Origin: WTXA01 sp964415195
Lineage (GTDB): Bacteria; Bacillota; TC1
Length of the DNA: 64,000 nucleotides
Assembly: GCA_964415195.1 (NCBI GenBank)
Contig: CAYPYD010000001.1
Coordinates: forward strand, 310,001 to 374,000
Reading direction: 5' to 3'
Positions 1 through 9,181 of the stretch are shown here, in pieces. The notes under the pieces were generated by a model. It had not been told where the DNA came from. It was given only the letters and a program-made list of their open reading frames with translations, and did not search any database. Numbering within the stretch: the first letter of the stretch is position 1; each line of letters begins with the position of its first letter. The translations under genes and the position numbers were made by a program.

Positions 1-801
1 ATAGTCATAGTACTAACAAAGTCATATTCAGAAACTGAAATTTCAGAGAATATAAAAATGGTGGAAGACTGTATAGGAAAGTACAAAAACAATAAGCACT
101 TGAATATTGTAGATATTGTTCCTGTTGTAGCTCAACAATTTTCTATAAATAACGAAACTACAATACCTTCAATAGGAGTTGATATTTTGGTTGAAAAAAC
201 AAATGATCTACTTCCTGAAGCTATAAGAATAAACAAAGAAGCAGTTTTTGAATTTGCTTTGAGAATAAAGCGTAATAATGCTAATGCTCTTACTATTGCA
301 GCTACCTCAGGTGCGGCAGTTGTTGGAGCTATACCAATACCGGTAGCAGATGCCTTAATACTTGCACCATTGCAAGGTTCTATGATTTATGGGATTTCCA
401 AGATCTATGATATTAAAAAAGATGGTGAAAATATTAAGAATATTGAAAATGCAATAATCGGTAGCGGTGTTGTTGCCTTAGGAGCTAAGGCAATAATATC
501 AGCATTGAAGGCAATTCCAGGAATAAATATTGCAGCATCTTTAATAAATGCTGTTATTGCTGGTATTATTACCGCGGTAATCGGTGAAATAACAATAGCT
601 GTAATGGAAAAGGTTGCTAAAGGAGAAGTTGATATCAACGATTTAGACTGGATAACAAAATTTACTGAAGCTGAGTACATGAATAAAATCGGCAAGTACC
701 TAGAAAAACTAGGGAAGAATTTTGAAGGTAAGGATCCAAAGAAAATAGGGAAGGTCATATCAGACATCTTCAAGGAATTCAGTAAAGCAAAGGTTAAATA
801 A
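1..801 (+). CDS. GTPase-type protein with C-terminal DUF697 region (5' truncated by window edge)
   Basis: The reading frame is open from base 1, so the gene starts outside the window; the ATG at 58 is internal and lacks a good ribosome binding site. The first residues (IVIVLTKSYSE) resemble the hydrophobic strand plus G4 motif of P-loop GTPases, although the usual aspartate of N/TKxD is not there. The middle part, with AATSGAAVVGAIPIPVADA followed by a hydrophobic LAPLQGSMIYGI stretch, is the hallmark of DUF697/YcjF-like membrane-associated domains that often follow an Era-like GTPase domain. A second hydrophobic glycine/alanine-rich hairpin follows, then a lysine-rich tail. It is probably a membrane-associated GTPase of unknown role. 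It reads toward the nuclease-like gene 50 bp downstream and may share its transcript. The GTPase part itself cannot be verified here. Confidence 0.7.
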   Translation: MVIVLTKSYSETEISENIKMVEDCIGKYKNNKHLNIVDIVPVVAQQFSINNETTIPSIGVDILVEKTNDLLPEAIRINKEAVFEFALRIKRNNANALTIAATSGAAVVGAIPIPVADALILAPLQGSMIYGISKIYDIKKDGENIKNIENAIIGSGVVALGAKAIISALKAIPGINIAASLINAVIAGIITAVIGEITIAVMEKVAKGEVDINDLDWITKFTEAEYMNKIGKYLEKLGKNFEGKDPKKIGKVISDIFKEFSKAKVK

Positions 802-851
802 TTATACTTTTAAAATATGTCCTTATTCATTAAATATATAAGGAGAACCAA

Positions 852-2069
852 ATGAGCAGATATGCACAAAAAACACCAGTAATCATCAATCAAAATGACA
901 ATCTCAAACTAGAAAGAATACTATTCACCTCAAGTGAGTTTGATGAAGGCTGGATGCAGGAACTACTAGAAAACAAACCAGAACTACTGCCAGTAGCAGA
1001 AATTGATACCAGCTACTTTCCACTAATCTGCATCGGAAGAGAAGTAAAGACCAATGCAGGAAGGATAGACAACCTCTACATCAGTCCAACAGGGCATATA
1101 ACCATAGTAGAAACTAAACTTTGGAGAAACCAGGAATCAAGAAGAAAAGTATTCGCCCAGATAATAGACTATGCCAAGGACCTGAAAGAATACTCATATC
1201 AAGATATCGACTACATAGCAAAAAAATACAAGAACAACAATAAAAGCCTGTTTGGAATGATGCTAGAAAAAGAACTTCTAATACCTGAAGATGAAGCAAC
1301 ATTTGTAGACTCAGTACAAAAAAACCTAAATAGTGGAAAATTTCTATTGCTGATAGTTGGAGACGGAATACAAGAAGGAGTTGTGAAAATGACAGAATTC
1401 TTCAATTCAACTCCAAATATTCTTTACACTATGGCTCTATTAGAATTAGAAGTCTACAAACTAATGGATAAAGAATCTGAGCAGGAACAAGGAAGATTAG
1501 TCATACCAAATCTCCTTATGAAAACAACAAACATCGAAAGAGGTATTTTCAGGATAGAAAAAGGGAATATCACCTTCGAAGAAGCAAAGATAGAGGAAGT
1601 TGAAGAAACAAAATCCAGAATAGGAAAGTCTGATACTGAACAAGATACTGCTTCTATTGAAGACTTTATAAATGAAATAAAATCCAACAATCATGAACTT
1701 GCCAACTATGACTTTGATGCATTCTTTGAGGATCTAAACAGCTTGGACTACCAAGTACAACCCTTAAAGACAAGCGGAAACGTAGTCATAAAATACGTGG
1801 TGCCTCAGACACAAAAGAAAATTGATATAATTTTCTTATCAAAGAAAAATGACATAGGAGCATATAAGAGCTTAAATTCTCTTGAAAGAGATCTAGTAAA
1901 GAACGGTTACTCAGGAGAAATAGCCAAACAGTTCTATCAGGAAATGCTCCCTTATCAAGAAGAGAGCAATACAAAAGAAACAGCATATAAACATAATATA
2001 GCCAAGATATTGAAAAACAAGGAAGATATCCTTGGAATTTTTGAAAGACTAAAATCTAAGTTGGGATAA
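852..2069 (+). CDS. PD-(D/E)XK nuclease-like protein (NucS/DUF91-like N-terminus)
   Basis: A 405-residue soluble protein with an AAGGAGA ribosome binding site before the ATG. Residues 60-110 carry a restriction-endonuclease-fold signature: Glu64, Asp73 in GRIDN, then a strand ending in Glu87-Thr-Lys89 (the E-x-K half of the motif) and a following helix with Gln103. This is the arrangement seen in NucS/DUF91-like nucleases, which cut branched or mismatched DNA. The C-terminal 130 residues (DFDAFFEDLNSL onward) look like a separate small domain that I do not recognise. The codons are rich in A and C, like addB downstream. A strong terminator follows the gene, so it is probably not co-transcribed with addB. 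The substrate is unknown; the nuclease fold is inferred from the motif only. Confidence 0.65.
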   Translation: MSRYAQKTPVIINQNDNLKLERILFTSSEFDEGWMQELLENKPELLPVAEIDTSYFPLICIGREVKTNAGRIDNLYISPTGHITIVETKLWRNQESRRKVFAQIIDYAKDLKEYSYQDIDYIAKKYKNNNKSLFGMMLEKELLIPEDEATFVDSVQKNLNSGKFLLLIVGDGIQEGVVKMTEFFNSTPNILYTMALLELEVYKLMDKESEQEQGRLVIPNLLMKTTNIERGIFRIEKGNITFEEAKIEEVEETKSRIGKSDTEQDTASIEDFINEIKSNNHELANYDFDAFFEDLNSLDYQVQPLKTSGNVVIKYVVPQTQKKIDIIFLSKKNDIGAYKSLNSLERDLVKNGYSGEIAKQFYQEMLPYQEESNTKETAYKHNIAKILKNKEDILGIFERLKSKLG

Positions 2070-2077
2070 AAAATGAT

Positions 2078-2119
2078 AAACACCATAATGAACTCAATCA
2101 TATGAGGCTTATGGTGTTT
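2078..2119 (+). terminator. Intrinsic terminator after nuclease-like gene
   Basis: Eleven-base inverted repeat AAACACCATAA / TTATGGTGTTT with a 20-base loop, followed by a T-rich stretch. It separates the nuclease-like gene from addB. Confidence 0.8.
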
Positions 2120-2237
2120 TTATTTGTTCTATTTATTGGACACATAAACAAAATATAATACAATATCACCTAATAACATATAAATTAGACTGACAGTATA
2201 ATATAATGGGAACAATAAAACAAACGGAGGCGTCACC

Positions 2238-5189
2238 ATGAGACACACCCAACAACAACTATCTGATATTTGCAGAAATAACCTTATGACAGAAAAAATC
2301 CTAATAACAGAGAATCATTCTGCAGGAAACCAACTAAAAGAAAACATCACCAGAAAAGGAATAAACACCATAAACCTAAGAACCACAACTCTACTAGAAA
2401 TAGCCATACAACAAAGCAAGAATATGGTGAGAGAGTTGAGTCTGGAAATAGTAGATAACGACCTCCTTGGCATATACACAGACATGATCATCAGAAAACA
2501 ACTAAAAGACCAGAAACTAAAATACTTTGACAAACTACAAGCCAGCCCCGGCTTCCTAAAAAGCATGAAAAACAGCCTAATAGAACTACGCATGGCAGGA
2601 ATAGAAAGTACCAGCCTATTGGCTGAGCACTTCGTAAATACTGATAAGGCAGAAGATACTATACTAATATTGAAAGAACTAGAAGACCTCCTTGATAGTA
2701 ACAAACAAATCGATACTGCAGGACTATACAAGATAGCCCTGGGTACTGATAATGAAGAGAAGGATAGTAAGAGGAGGAGAATATATATCCTCCCGGCAAA
2801 CACCAGATACACCCACCTGGAACAACAATACCTCCAACACCTGACTGGAGGAACATATGAGATCATAGGTAATGATAATGATAATGATAATGAAAATGAA
2901 AATGAAAACAAAACTCAACTTGGGGAAATGGTTGGTAGCAAGCTCAACCTAACCAAGGCCTATGGTGTAATCAACGAAACAGCAGCAGTAATAAGAAACA
3001 TAAAAAGAAACAAAACACACTTGGACGACAACCTCATCCTCCATACAGTACAAGAACCCTACACCCAGCTAATGTATCTACTATGTGAAAGACACAACCT
3101 GCCAGTAACCTTCTCGGAAGGTATCAGCATCAGCAACACCAAGGCAGGAAAACTAATATCTTCACTAATAGACTGGATACAGAACAACTATATGGAACAA
3201 ACCTTCAAGACCATCCTAAAAAATGGCTATCTGTTTATGGGAGATAAAAAACCCTCCTACCAGAGAATCCAAAAAGTTTTAGTAGAAGCCCACATAGGCT
3301 GGGACAGGAACAGATATTTTAAATCCTTAGAAAACTATGAACTTAAGGAAAATGAAAAGGTAAAGGATAAAGAAAAAGACCAGGAAACCATAGATTGGCT
3401 CAAGCTACTAGTTGCATCGCTCCTGGACAAAATACCTGAAGATGATGGATTGGGATGTAGTCTAAGTAAGCTGGCTGAAGGACTGGCTGACATTATTAGG
3501 GAATACCATAAACCTACCAGCGAACTAGATGCAATAGGCAAGGAAGCAGTACTTGCTAAACTTGAAATACTAGAAAACTATCAGGGAGAAAGTATGCCCC
3601 AATCAGAGGCACTCCTTCTAATTTCTGATGCAATAGGTGATATAAGGGTATGTGCCACAGGACCAACACCAGGAAAAATCCACGTTGCAAGTTACAGGAA
3701 GGGACTATTCCTTGAAAGGAAAAACACCTTCATCATTGGCCTGGATTCCTCCAAGTTTCCAGGACAGTCAACAGAAGACCCAATACTACTTGATATAGAA
3801 AGAAAAAGAATATCACCAGAAATTCCCCTTATGAAAGAGCAGATAAAAATCAATGAACAAGACATGATGCTCCTTCTAGGAGAAATAACTGAAGAACTAA
3901 CTTTAAGTTACTCCTGCTACAATACTACAGAACACAAGGAACAAAACCCAGCAGGAATCTTTCTTCAAGTCTACAGACAAATTGAGGGTGATGGAAGTAA
4001 AAGCTACAAGGACCTTAATGAGTACCTTAAGAAAACAGAAGGCTACATCGATACTGATGAGGAAGCTATTCTTAACCTAAATGAATGGTGGCTCAAGAAA
4101 ACAGACTATGATAACAATAAAGTAAGTGACAACCTATTGTCTCAACTATTCCCAGGTATGGCAGCAGGGCAGATGAGTAGACAACATCAAGCAAGCCCTG
4201 ATTTTACCCAATATGATGGTAAGATCAACTTTGATATGGGCAGCGCACCTATATTCTCAGCAAGTCAGCTAGAAAAGCTGGCTAAATGTCCTTACCTATA
4301 TTTCCTTTCTCATATACTGGGTTTATGGAAACAGGAAGAATTTGAATACAGCATGGAAGTCTGGCTTGATCCTATGAGTAGGGGATCTCTATTGCACAAG
4401 ATTTATGAATTGTTCCTACTTTCATTGAAGGATAGTGATGAAAAACCTTCCTTGGAGAAGCATAATGAACTTATTGAAAAGATAGCAAATGAAGAAATAG
4501 AGAAAATGAAAAAGGATATACCACCTCCATCTGAGCGAGTATACCTCCTAGAAAAGGGACTACTGCTTGAAGACTGTAGATACTTCATCAAAATAGAAGA
4601 AAACCGCACTGACGGTTTTACACCTGAATACTTTGAAATGCCATTTGGTTTTGATAAGGAAAATAAACTGACAATAGAATTAGATAGTGGGAAGAAGATA
4701 AGCGTAAGAGGATTAATAGACAGAGTAGACAAGAGAGGCACTGATGAGTACAAAATTATTGACTACAAAACAGGAAGCGCCTATGGATTCGGTCATAATG
4801 AATATTTCAATAATGGCAGACACATACAACATGCCCTTTATGCTATTGCTCTTGAAAAAACACTGAAGGAGCAAGGACTAAGTGAGAATCCAAAGATAGT
4901 AGAAAGCGGTTATCTGTTCCCTACAGTTAAAGGTCAGGGACAATGGATAGGAAGAGATGCAACAAGAAAAGACAGCCTCTACCAGCTACTTGAAGACCTC
5001 CTGGAGATATTCGACGAAGGGTCTTTTATAAGGTCTGATAATAAGGATAAGTCCAAGGACAATCCTTGTAGTTATTGTGACTATCTCCTTTTGTGTCAAA
5101 ACTATAACAGCACCTGGATAGGTGACAAGTGTGGATGTACAGAAGATAAAGGAATCTTGGCGAAAGGCAGGTTGAAGTGTTATGAATAA
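2238..5189 (+). CDS. addB: AddB-like helicase/nuclease subunit B (PD-(D/E)XK nuclease, Fe-S type)
   Basis: A 983-residue protein, somewhat shorter than Bacillus AddB. With the adjacent AddA-like protein it should form the heterodimeric helicase-nuclease that resects double-strand breaks and loads RecA. The C-terminal nuclease domain shows GLIDRVD (Asp828, Asp831) and DYKTG (Asp842, Lys844). Cys684 in KCPYLYF plus the C-terminal cluster Cys944-x2-Cys947-x5-Cys953 reproduce the four-cysteine iron-sulfur staple of AddB. The N-terminus, where AddB proteins often have a Walker A loop, reads TENHSAGNQL, so ATP binding there is probably lost, as in RexB-like proteins. Start ATG follows GGAGG. The stop overlaps the addA start by 8 bp, indicating translational coupling. 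Residues about 212-224 are an Asn/Asp/Glu run from a short tandem repeat. AddB is supported by pair order and cysteines; a relative of AddB is the main alternative. Confidence 0.8.
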   Translation: MRHTQQQLSDICRNNLMTEKILITENHSAGNQLKENITRKGINTINLRTTTLLEIAIQQSKNMVRELSLEIVDNDLLGIYTDMIIRKQLKDQKLKYFDKLQASPGFLKSMKNSLIELRMAGIESTSLLAEHFVNTDKAEDTILILKELEDLLDSNKQIDTAGLYKIALGTDNEEKDSKRRRIYILPANTRYTHLEQQYLQHLTGGTYEIIGNDNDNDNENENENKTQLGEMVGSKLNLTKAYGVINETAAVIRNIKRNKTHLDDNLILHTVQEPYTQLMYLLCERHNLPVTFSEGISISNTKAGKLISSLIDWIQNNYMEQTFKTILKNGYLFMGDKKPSYQRIQKVLVEAHIGWDRNRYFKSLENYELKENEKVKDKEKDQETIDWLKLLVASLLDKIPEDDGLGCSLSKLAEGLADIIREYHKPTSELDAIGKEAVLAKLEILENYQGESMPQSEALLLISDAIGDIRVCATGPTPGKIHVASYRKGLFLERKNTFIIGLDSSKFPGQSTEDPILLDIERKRISPEIPLMKEQIKINEQDMMLLLGEITEELTLSYSCYNTTEHKEQNPAGIFLQVYRQIEGDGSKSYKDLNEYLKKTEGYIDTDEEAILNLNEWWLKKTDYDNNKVSDNLLSQLFPGMAAGQMSRQHQASPDFTQYDGKINFDMGSAPIFSASQLEKLAKCPYLYFLSHILGLWKQEEFEYSMEVWLDPMSRGSLLHKIYELFLLSLKDSDEKPSLEKHNELIEKIANEEIEKMKKDIPPPSERVYLLEKGLLLEDCRYFIKIEENRTDGFTPEYFEMPFGFDKENKLTIELDSGKKISVRGLIDRVDKRGTDEYKIIDYKTGSAYGFGHNEYFNNGRHIQHALYAIALEKTLKEQGLSENPKIVESGYLFPTVKGQGQWIGRDATRKDSLYQLLEDLLEIFDEGSFIRSDNKDKSKDNPCSYCDYLLLCQNYNSTWIGDKCGCTEDKGILAKGRLKCYE
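2870..2910 (+). repeat. In-frame six-base tandem repeat inside addB
   Basis: About seven tandem units of AATGAT then AATGAA encode an alternating Asn-Asp / Asn-Glu run. The unit is six bases, so slippage would change length without breaking the frame. It probably lies in a surface loop. Confidence 0.75.
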
Positions 5190-8100
5190 ACCTATAGATC
5201 ATGAAGCAAGAAAAATAATAACTGATGAACTAGATAAGAACTTGCTGGTAGAAGCTGGAGCCGGTTCTGGAAAGACTACCTCACTTGTAGACAGAATGGT
5301 AGCATCAATTAGGAGAGGCAAGTACAAGATAAACGAGATGGCAGCTATTACCTTCACTAGAAAAGCAGCCCTGGAAATGCAGGAACGCTTCCAGACTGTA
5401 TTGGAGAAGGAACTGGCAAGCTGTGAAGATAGTGAAGTAAGAACTAGACTAGAAGATGCTGTTAGAGACATAAACCTAGTCTATATTGGTACTGTCCATG
5501 CCTTCTGTGCCAGAATTTTGAGAGAAAGACCAGTAGAAGCTGGTATTGATCCACAATTTAAGGAGGAGGAAGAGTCTTCTGACTCAATAAGCTCACAACA
5601 AGCCTGGTATGAGTATACAACAATTGTACATAGTCATTTTCCTGATCTCATGAATATAGGGGTTGATCCTGGTGAACTAAAAGATGCCTATAAAAGTATG
5701 TGTACCTACCCTGACGTTAAGTGGATTTCAGATTTGGTCGATAAACCTGAATTTGAAGCTGCAATTATAGCAACCAACAAGTTCATCAACAGAGTTAAGG
5801 ATGGAATTCCAGATAAGCCATTAACTAACATGGGTTATGATGCCTTACAGGAAGCTGTGCTAAAGGCTCAAAGGATACTAGAATATAAAGAACTAAAGGA
5901 AGATAAGGATATAGTTGCTTTCTTGAGTCTTTTTAAGAAGAAGGTATGTATAACCCAAAATAGATGGTTATCTAAGGAAGAAGCTAAAGACGCTAAGGAA
6001 GAGGCTGAAATCCTATATGAAGCATATATAGGTCCGGTCATAAACCATTGGCAAGTCTATGCCCACTACTATATTACCGAGTTCCTTAAGGGAGCCGTCG
6101 GTTATTATGAAGACTACAGAACAAGAACCTCAACCTTGAATTTCCAGGATCTTCTTATGAAGACAGCTACTCTATTAAGGGATAATTCTGAAGTTAGGAT
6201 ATATTTTCAAGAAAAATATAAGTCATTGGTGGTGGACGAGTTTCAAGATACTGATCCTATTCAAGCTGAGATTATCTTTTATCTAACAGGAGAAAATATT
6301 GAGGAGAAAAACTGGCAGAAACTGGTGCCAAGACCAGGCTCCTTGTTTGTGGTTGGTGATCCTAAGCAGTCTATTTATCGTTTTATGAGAGCAGATATTG
6401 ATACATATAATTTGGTGCAAAGACTATTGATGGAAAACGGAGGTCAGGTGGTTAAACTGACTGCTAATTTCAGATCAGTTAAGTCCATTGGTAACTTTCT
6501 TAATCCTATTTTCAAGAAGGCCTTCAAAGACATGCCTCATCAGGCAGAATATGCAGGTATAGATGCCTTCAACGAGGATATGGCAGGGAGCGATTATGGT
6601 GTTAGGTGCATTGAAGTGCCTGAGGAATACAAAGGAATTGATGAAATTGTTAGATATGAAGCTGAGGCCATAGCCAAGATAATTAAGGAGGCTGTTGCTG
6701 GAGGTATGAAGCTTTCCAGAAACGGTTCTGATTTGGTTGAGGTGCCTGAATTTAAAGATTTCCTAATCCTGACCAAGACCAGGAAAAGAATGGATGTTTA
6801 TGCCAAGGCTCTCGAGGAGTATGGTATTCCAGTTAAAATGACAGGTGGCAGTAATATTGGGGATTCTATAGAACTACGGGAGTTGCTGAATCTTTTAAGA
6901 TGTATTGAAAGTACTGAAGATCAGATTGGACTTGTAGCTGTACTTAAGGGTTTGTTTTTTGGAATAAGTGATAATGCCTTGTATGAATATAGGGTTAAGG
7001 GTGGAAGGTTTAATATTTTTAGTCCTGTGCCTGTTGAGCTTGATTTGAATTATAGAGAGCAGTTTGAATATGCCTTTGATAAGTTGAAAAGTTACTATCG
7101 TTGGAGTAGGAAGTATAGCCCTTCAGTGGTGGTGGAAAAGATTGTAGAGGATCTGGGTCTTGTTCAGTATGCCAACCAGCAGGAGATGAGTAAGAGTCGT
7201 GTCTGTGTGGTTTATGATGTATTAGAGAGACTTTTTCTTGAAGAGTCAGCAGGTGTTACTGAGTTCAGGGCTATTGTTGAAAGACTTGGTTCTATTCTTG
7301 ATTCGGGACTTGAGGAGGAGTTGGATATTTTCATTCAAGAAAACAGGGTAAGGATTATGAATCTTCATAAGGCCAAGGGTCTTGAGGCTTCTGTGGTCTT
7401 TCTGGCAAATCCTGTTAGTGGAGGTAGTCATGGGGTTTCTTATCACATAAAGAGGGAGAACAATGAGGCCAAAGGTTATTTTACTTATACTAGGTCAGAT
7501 AGGTCTGATGATGGTAGTAAGAAGTCTTATGGCTCAAAGCCTGTAATTGGGGTTCCTTTGGATTGGGAAAGTCATTCTGTTGAGGAGGAAGCTTATCTTG
7601 AGGCTGAGGGTTTAAGGTTGGTTTATGTGGCTGCTACTAGGGCAAAGAATCTTTTGTATGTTAGTAGGTTAGGTTATGAGTGTAAGAAGAAGAATCCTTG
7701 GGGCTTATTGGCTGATGGTGTGAAGTTGGAGCAGGTTGTTGAGGTTCCTGATATTATGCCTGTTACAAAAGGTGAAGGTGAGGGTGCGATTGGATTTGAA
7801 GAGGTTGCTGAGGTAAGAGAGCAACTGTCACAATGGCCTGTTAATTTAGTCAAGGAAAGTTATAACTTATCATCTCCTACTGCTGTCAAGAATGGTGACT
7901 TATTGTGGAGTGTTGAGCGTGAAGAGGGTGGTGGCCGTGATCGTGGTTCTGCTCTTCACTATATGCTGGAACATTTGGTTAAGGATAGGGGAGTTGTCGA
8001 TATAGTAGAGCTTATTTCTGATACTCTTCTAGAGTTTGGGTTACCATCTGAGAGCAGGGATGTTTTTGTTGGTATTGTTGAGAAGTTTATGAGTTCTGAT

Positions 8101-8427
8101 TTGTATGGTCGTATTGTGTCTTCCTTGGAGTGTCATGTTGAGGTTCCTTTTTCTTTTAGGGTAGAGAAGGGTCATGGTCTTTATGAAAGTTATGGTAACG
8201 ATGGTAATAGTCCGGTTATTTTGTCTGGTGTTATTGATTTGATTTTCAGAGAGTCGGATGGTTGGGTCGTTGTGGATTACAAGAGTGATAGGGTAAAGAG
8301 GGACGAGGATTATGCAACTCTAGAGTCTGCTTATATGGGTCAGCTTGATAGTTATGGGACTATACTATCGGAGATTACTGGAGAGAGGGTAAAGGAGAAG
8401 AAGATTGTGTTTTTGGAGATTTTGTAA
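5182..8427 (+). CDS. addA: AddA-like UvrD-family helicase with C-terminal nuclease
   Basis: A 1081-residue SF1A helicase. Residues 24-33 are the Walker A loop (EAGAGSGKTT), followed by TFTRKAALEM (motif Ia). Asp352-Glu-Phe-Gln-Asp is the Walker B/motif II, GDPKQSIYRF is motif III, MNLHKAKGLE is motif V and YVAATRAKNLLYV is motif VI. The C-terminus holds a second PD-(D/E)XK nuclease with GVIDLI (Asp1019), VDYKSD (Asp1032, Lys1034) and a downstream QLDSY motif. This is the AddA layout: motor plus one of the two nucleases, partner of AddB. The start ATG lies inside the end of addB. The first third of the gene has A/C-rich codons and the last third is strikingly G/T-rich, a gradient rather than a sharp junction, so I do not read it as a fusion. 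Confidence 0.85.
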   Translation: MNKPIDHEARKIITDELDKNLLVEAGAGSGKTTSLVDRMVASIRRGKYKINEMAAITFTRKAALEMQERFQTVLEKELASCEDSEVRTRLEDAVRDINLVYIGTVHAFCARILRERPVEAGIDPQFKEEEESSDSISSQQAWYEYTTIVHSHFPDLMNIGVDPGELKDAYKSMCTYPDVKWISDLVDKPEFEAAIIATNKFINRVKDGIPDKPLTNMGYDALQEAVLKAQRILEYKELKEDKDIVAFLSLFKKKVCITQNRWLSKEEAKDAKEEAEILYEAYIGPVINHWQVYAHYYITEFLKGAVGYYEDYRTRTSTLNFQDLLMKTATLLRDNSEVRIYFQEKYKSLVVDEFQDTDPIQAEIIFYLTGENIEEKNWQKLVPRPGSLFVVGDPKQSIYRFMRADIDTYNLVQRLLMENGGQVVKLTANFRSVKSIGNFLNPIFKKAFKDMPHQAEYAGIDAFNEDMAGSDYGVRCIEVPEEYKGIDEIVRYEAEAIAKIIKEAVAGGMKLSRNGSDLVEVPEFKDFLILTKTRKRMDVYAKALEEYGIPVKMTGGSNIGDSIELRELLNLLRCIESTEDQIGLVAVLKGLFFGISDNALYEYRVKGGRFNIFSPVPVELDLNYREQFEYAFDKLKSYYRWSRKYSPSVVVEKIVEDLGLVQYANQQEMSKSRVCVVYDVLERLFLEESAGVTEFRAIVERLGSILDSGLEEELDIFIQENRVRIMNLHKAKGLEASVVFLANPVSGGSHGVSYHIKRENNEAKGYFTYTRSDRSDDGSKKSYGSKPVIGVPLDWESHSVEEEAYLEAEGLRLVYVAATRAKNLLYVSRLGYECKKKNPWGLLADGVKLEQVVEVPDIMPVTKGEGEGAIGFEEVAEVREQLSQWPVNLVKESYNLSSPTAVKNGDLLWSVEREEGGGRDRGSALHYMLEHLVKDRGVVDIVELISDTLLEFGLPSESRDVFVGIVEKFMSSDLYGRIVSSLECHVEVPFSFRVEKGHGLYESYGNDGNSPVILSGVIDLIFRESDGWVVVDYKSDRVKRDEDYATLESAYMGQLDSYGTILSEITGERVKEKKIVFLEIL

Positions 8428-8454
8428 GAAACTATAAGAAAGAGGTGTAAAAAT

Positions 8455-9135
8455 ATGAATGGAAAATTATCTTATTTCGAAAGCGATTTTGATGTTGAAT
8501 TAAATAACATTGAACATATTAAACTTCATCCAGAATATAAACCCTTTATTGGGCAAAATTTTCATAAAGTTCGAGTTCTTTTTGTAGGAGAAAGTCATTA
8601 TATAAAAGAAGGCAATACAATGGATTACACCGGTTGGTATGAAAAATCTACTGCAAAATTATTTGAAAACTGTACAAATGAAGAAAGAGAAAATATAGGT
8701 TGGTTTAATACTAGAGGAGTAATAAATTATTTTCTTAATAAAAATCCCTCTAGAGCATCTGGGATATTTAGGGAACCTGCAAAAGTTATAATGGAAATAA
8801 TGGGCGATTCATGCACCTCTTTCCCTGAAGCTTTTAGTTATATGGCTTTCTGCAATTATTTCCAACGTCCTGCACTATTACAAGGACAAACATTCCATCA
8901 GATTATTGATGGTGAATTTGAAATAACAAGAAATATTTTTGATGAAATAATTAAAATAATGAAACCAGAAATGATAGTATTTTTGTCTAGAAAAGCATAT
9001 TTTGCTTATAATAGAAGTCCTGAAGGAGTCATCATTAAAAACTATCAACATCCAGCTTGCTCATGGTGGACCAGGAAAAATTGTCATGAACAATTAAAAA
9101 TAGCTCTTGAACCAATCTTTTCAAAGCTATCATAA
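8455..9135 (+). CDS. Uracil-DNA-glycosylase-superfamily-like protein
   Basis: A 226-residue soluble protein with an AGAGGTG ribosome binding site, 27 bp after addA. An early strand VRVLFVGESHY resembles the water-activating loop region of the UDG superfamily, and the late KNYQHPACSWW resembles the HPS-type loop with its conserved histidine. The middle (GIFREPAKVIMEIMG, FSYMAFCNYFQRP) fits UDG-like proteins of unknown function found near repair or defence genes. The codons are plain A/T-rich, without the A/C or G/T bias of addAB, so it may have a separate origin. The reaction is not established: it could be a base-excision glycosylase or a non-catalytic relative. Confidence 0.5.
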   Translation: MNGKLSYFESDFDVELNNIEHIKLHPEYKPFIGQNFHKVRVLFVGESHYIKEGNTMDYTGWYEKSTAKLFENCTNEERENIGWFNTRGVINYFLNKNPSRASGIFREPAKVIMEIMGDSCTSFPEAFSYMAFCNYFQRPALLQGQTFHQIIDGEFEITRNIFDEIIKIMKPEMIVFLSRKAYFAYNRSPEGVIIKNYQHPACSWWTRKNCHEQLKIALEPIFSKLS

Positions 9136-9148
9136 AGTATATAATTAA

Positions 9149-9176
9149 ATGGGACATGATATTAATCATGTCCCAT
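9149..9176. terminator. Bidirectional terminator between convergent genes
   Basis: Perfect 12-base inverted repeat ATGGGACATGAT / ATCATGTCCCAT with a four-base loop, with A and T tracts on either side. It sits between the convergent UDG-like and lipoprotein genes. Confidence 0.85.
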
Positions 9177-9181
9177 ACTTT

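Noticed and set aside
2315..2911. 198-codon minus-strand frame inside addB
   Set aside because: Low-complexity Ser/Leu/Phe product opposite A/C-rich coding sequence; a product of skewed composition, not a gene.
5182..8427. addA as a recombinant of two sources because its halves differ in base use
   Set aside because: The change is gradual and recurs in other operons on both strands, and the protein keeps all helicase and nuclease motifs in order.
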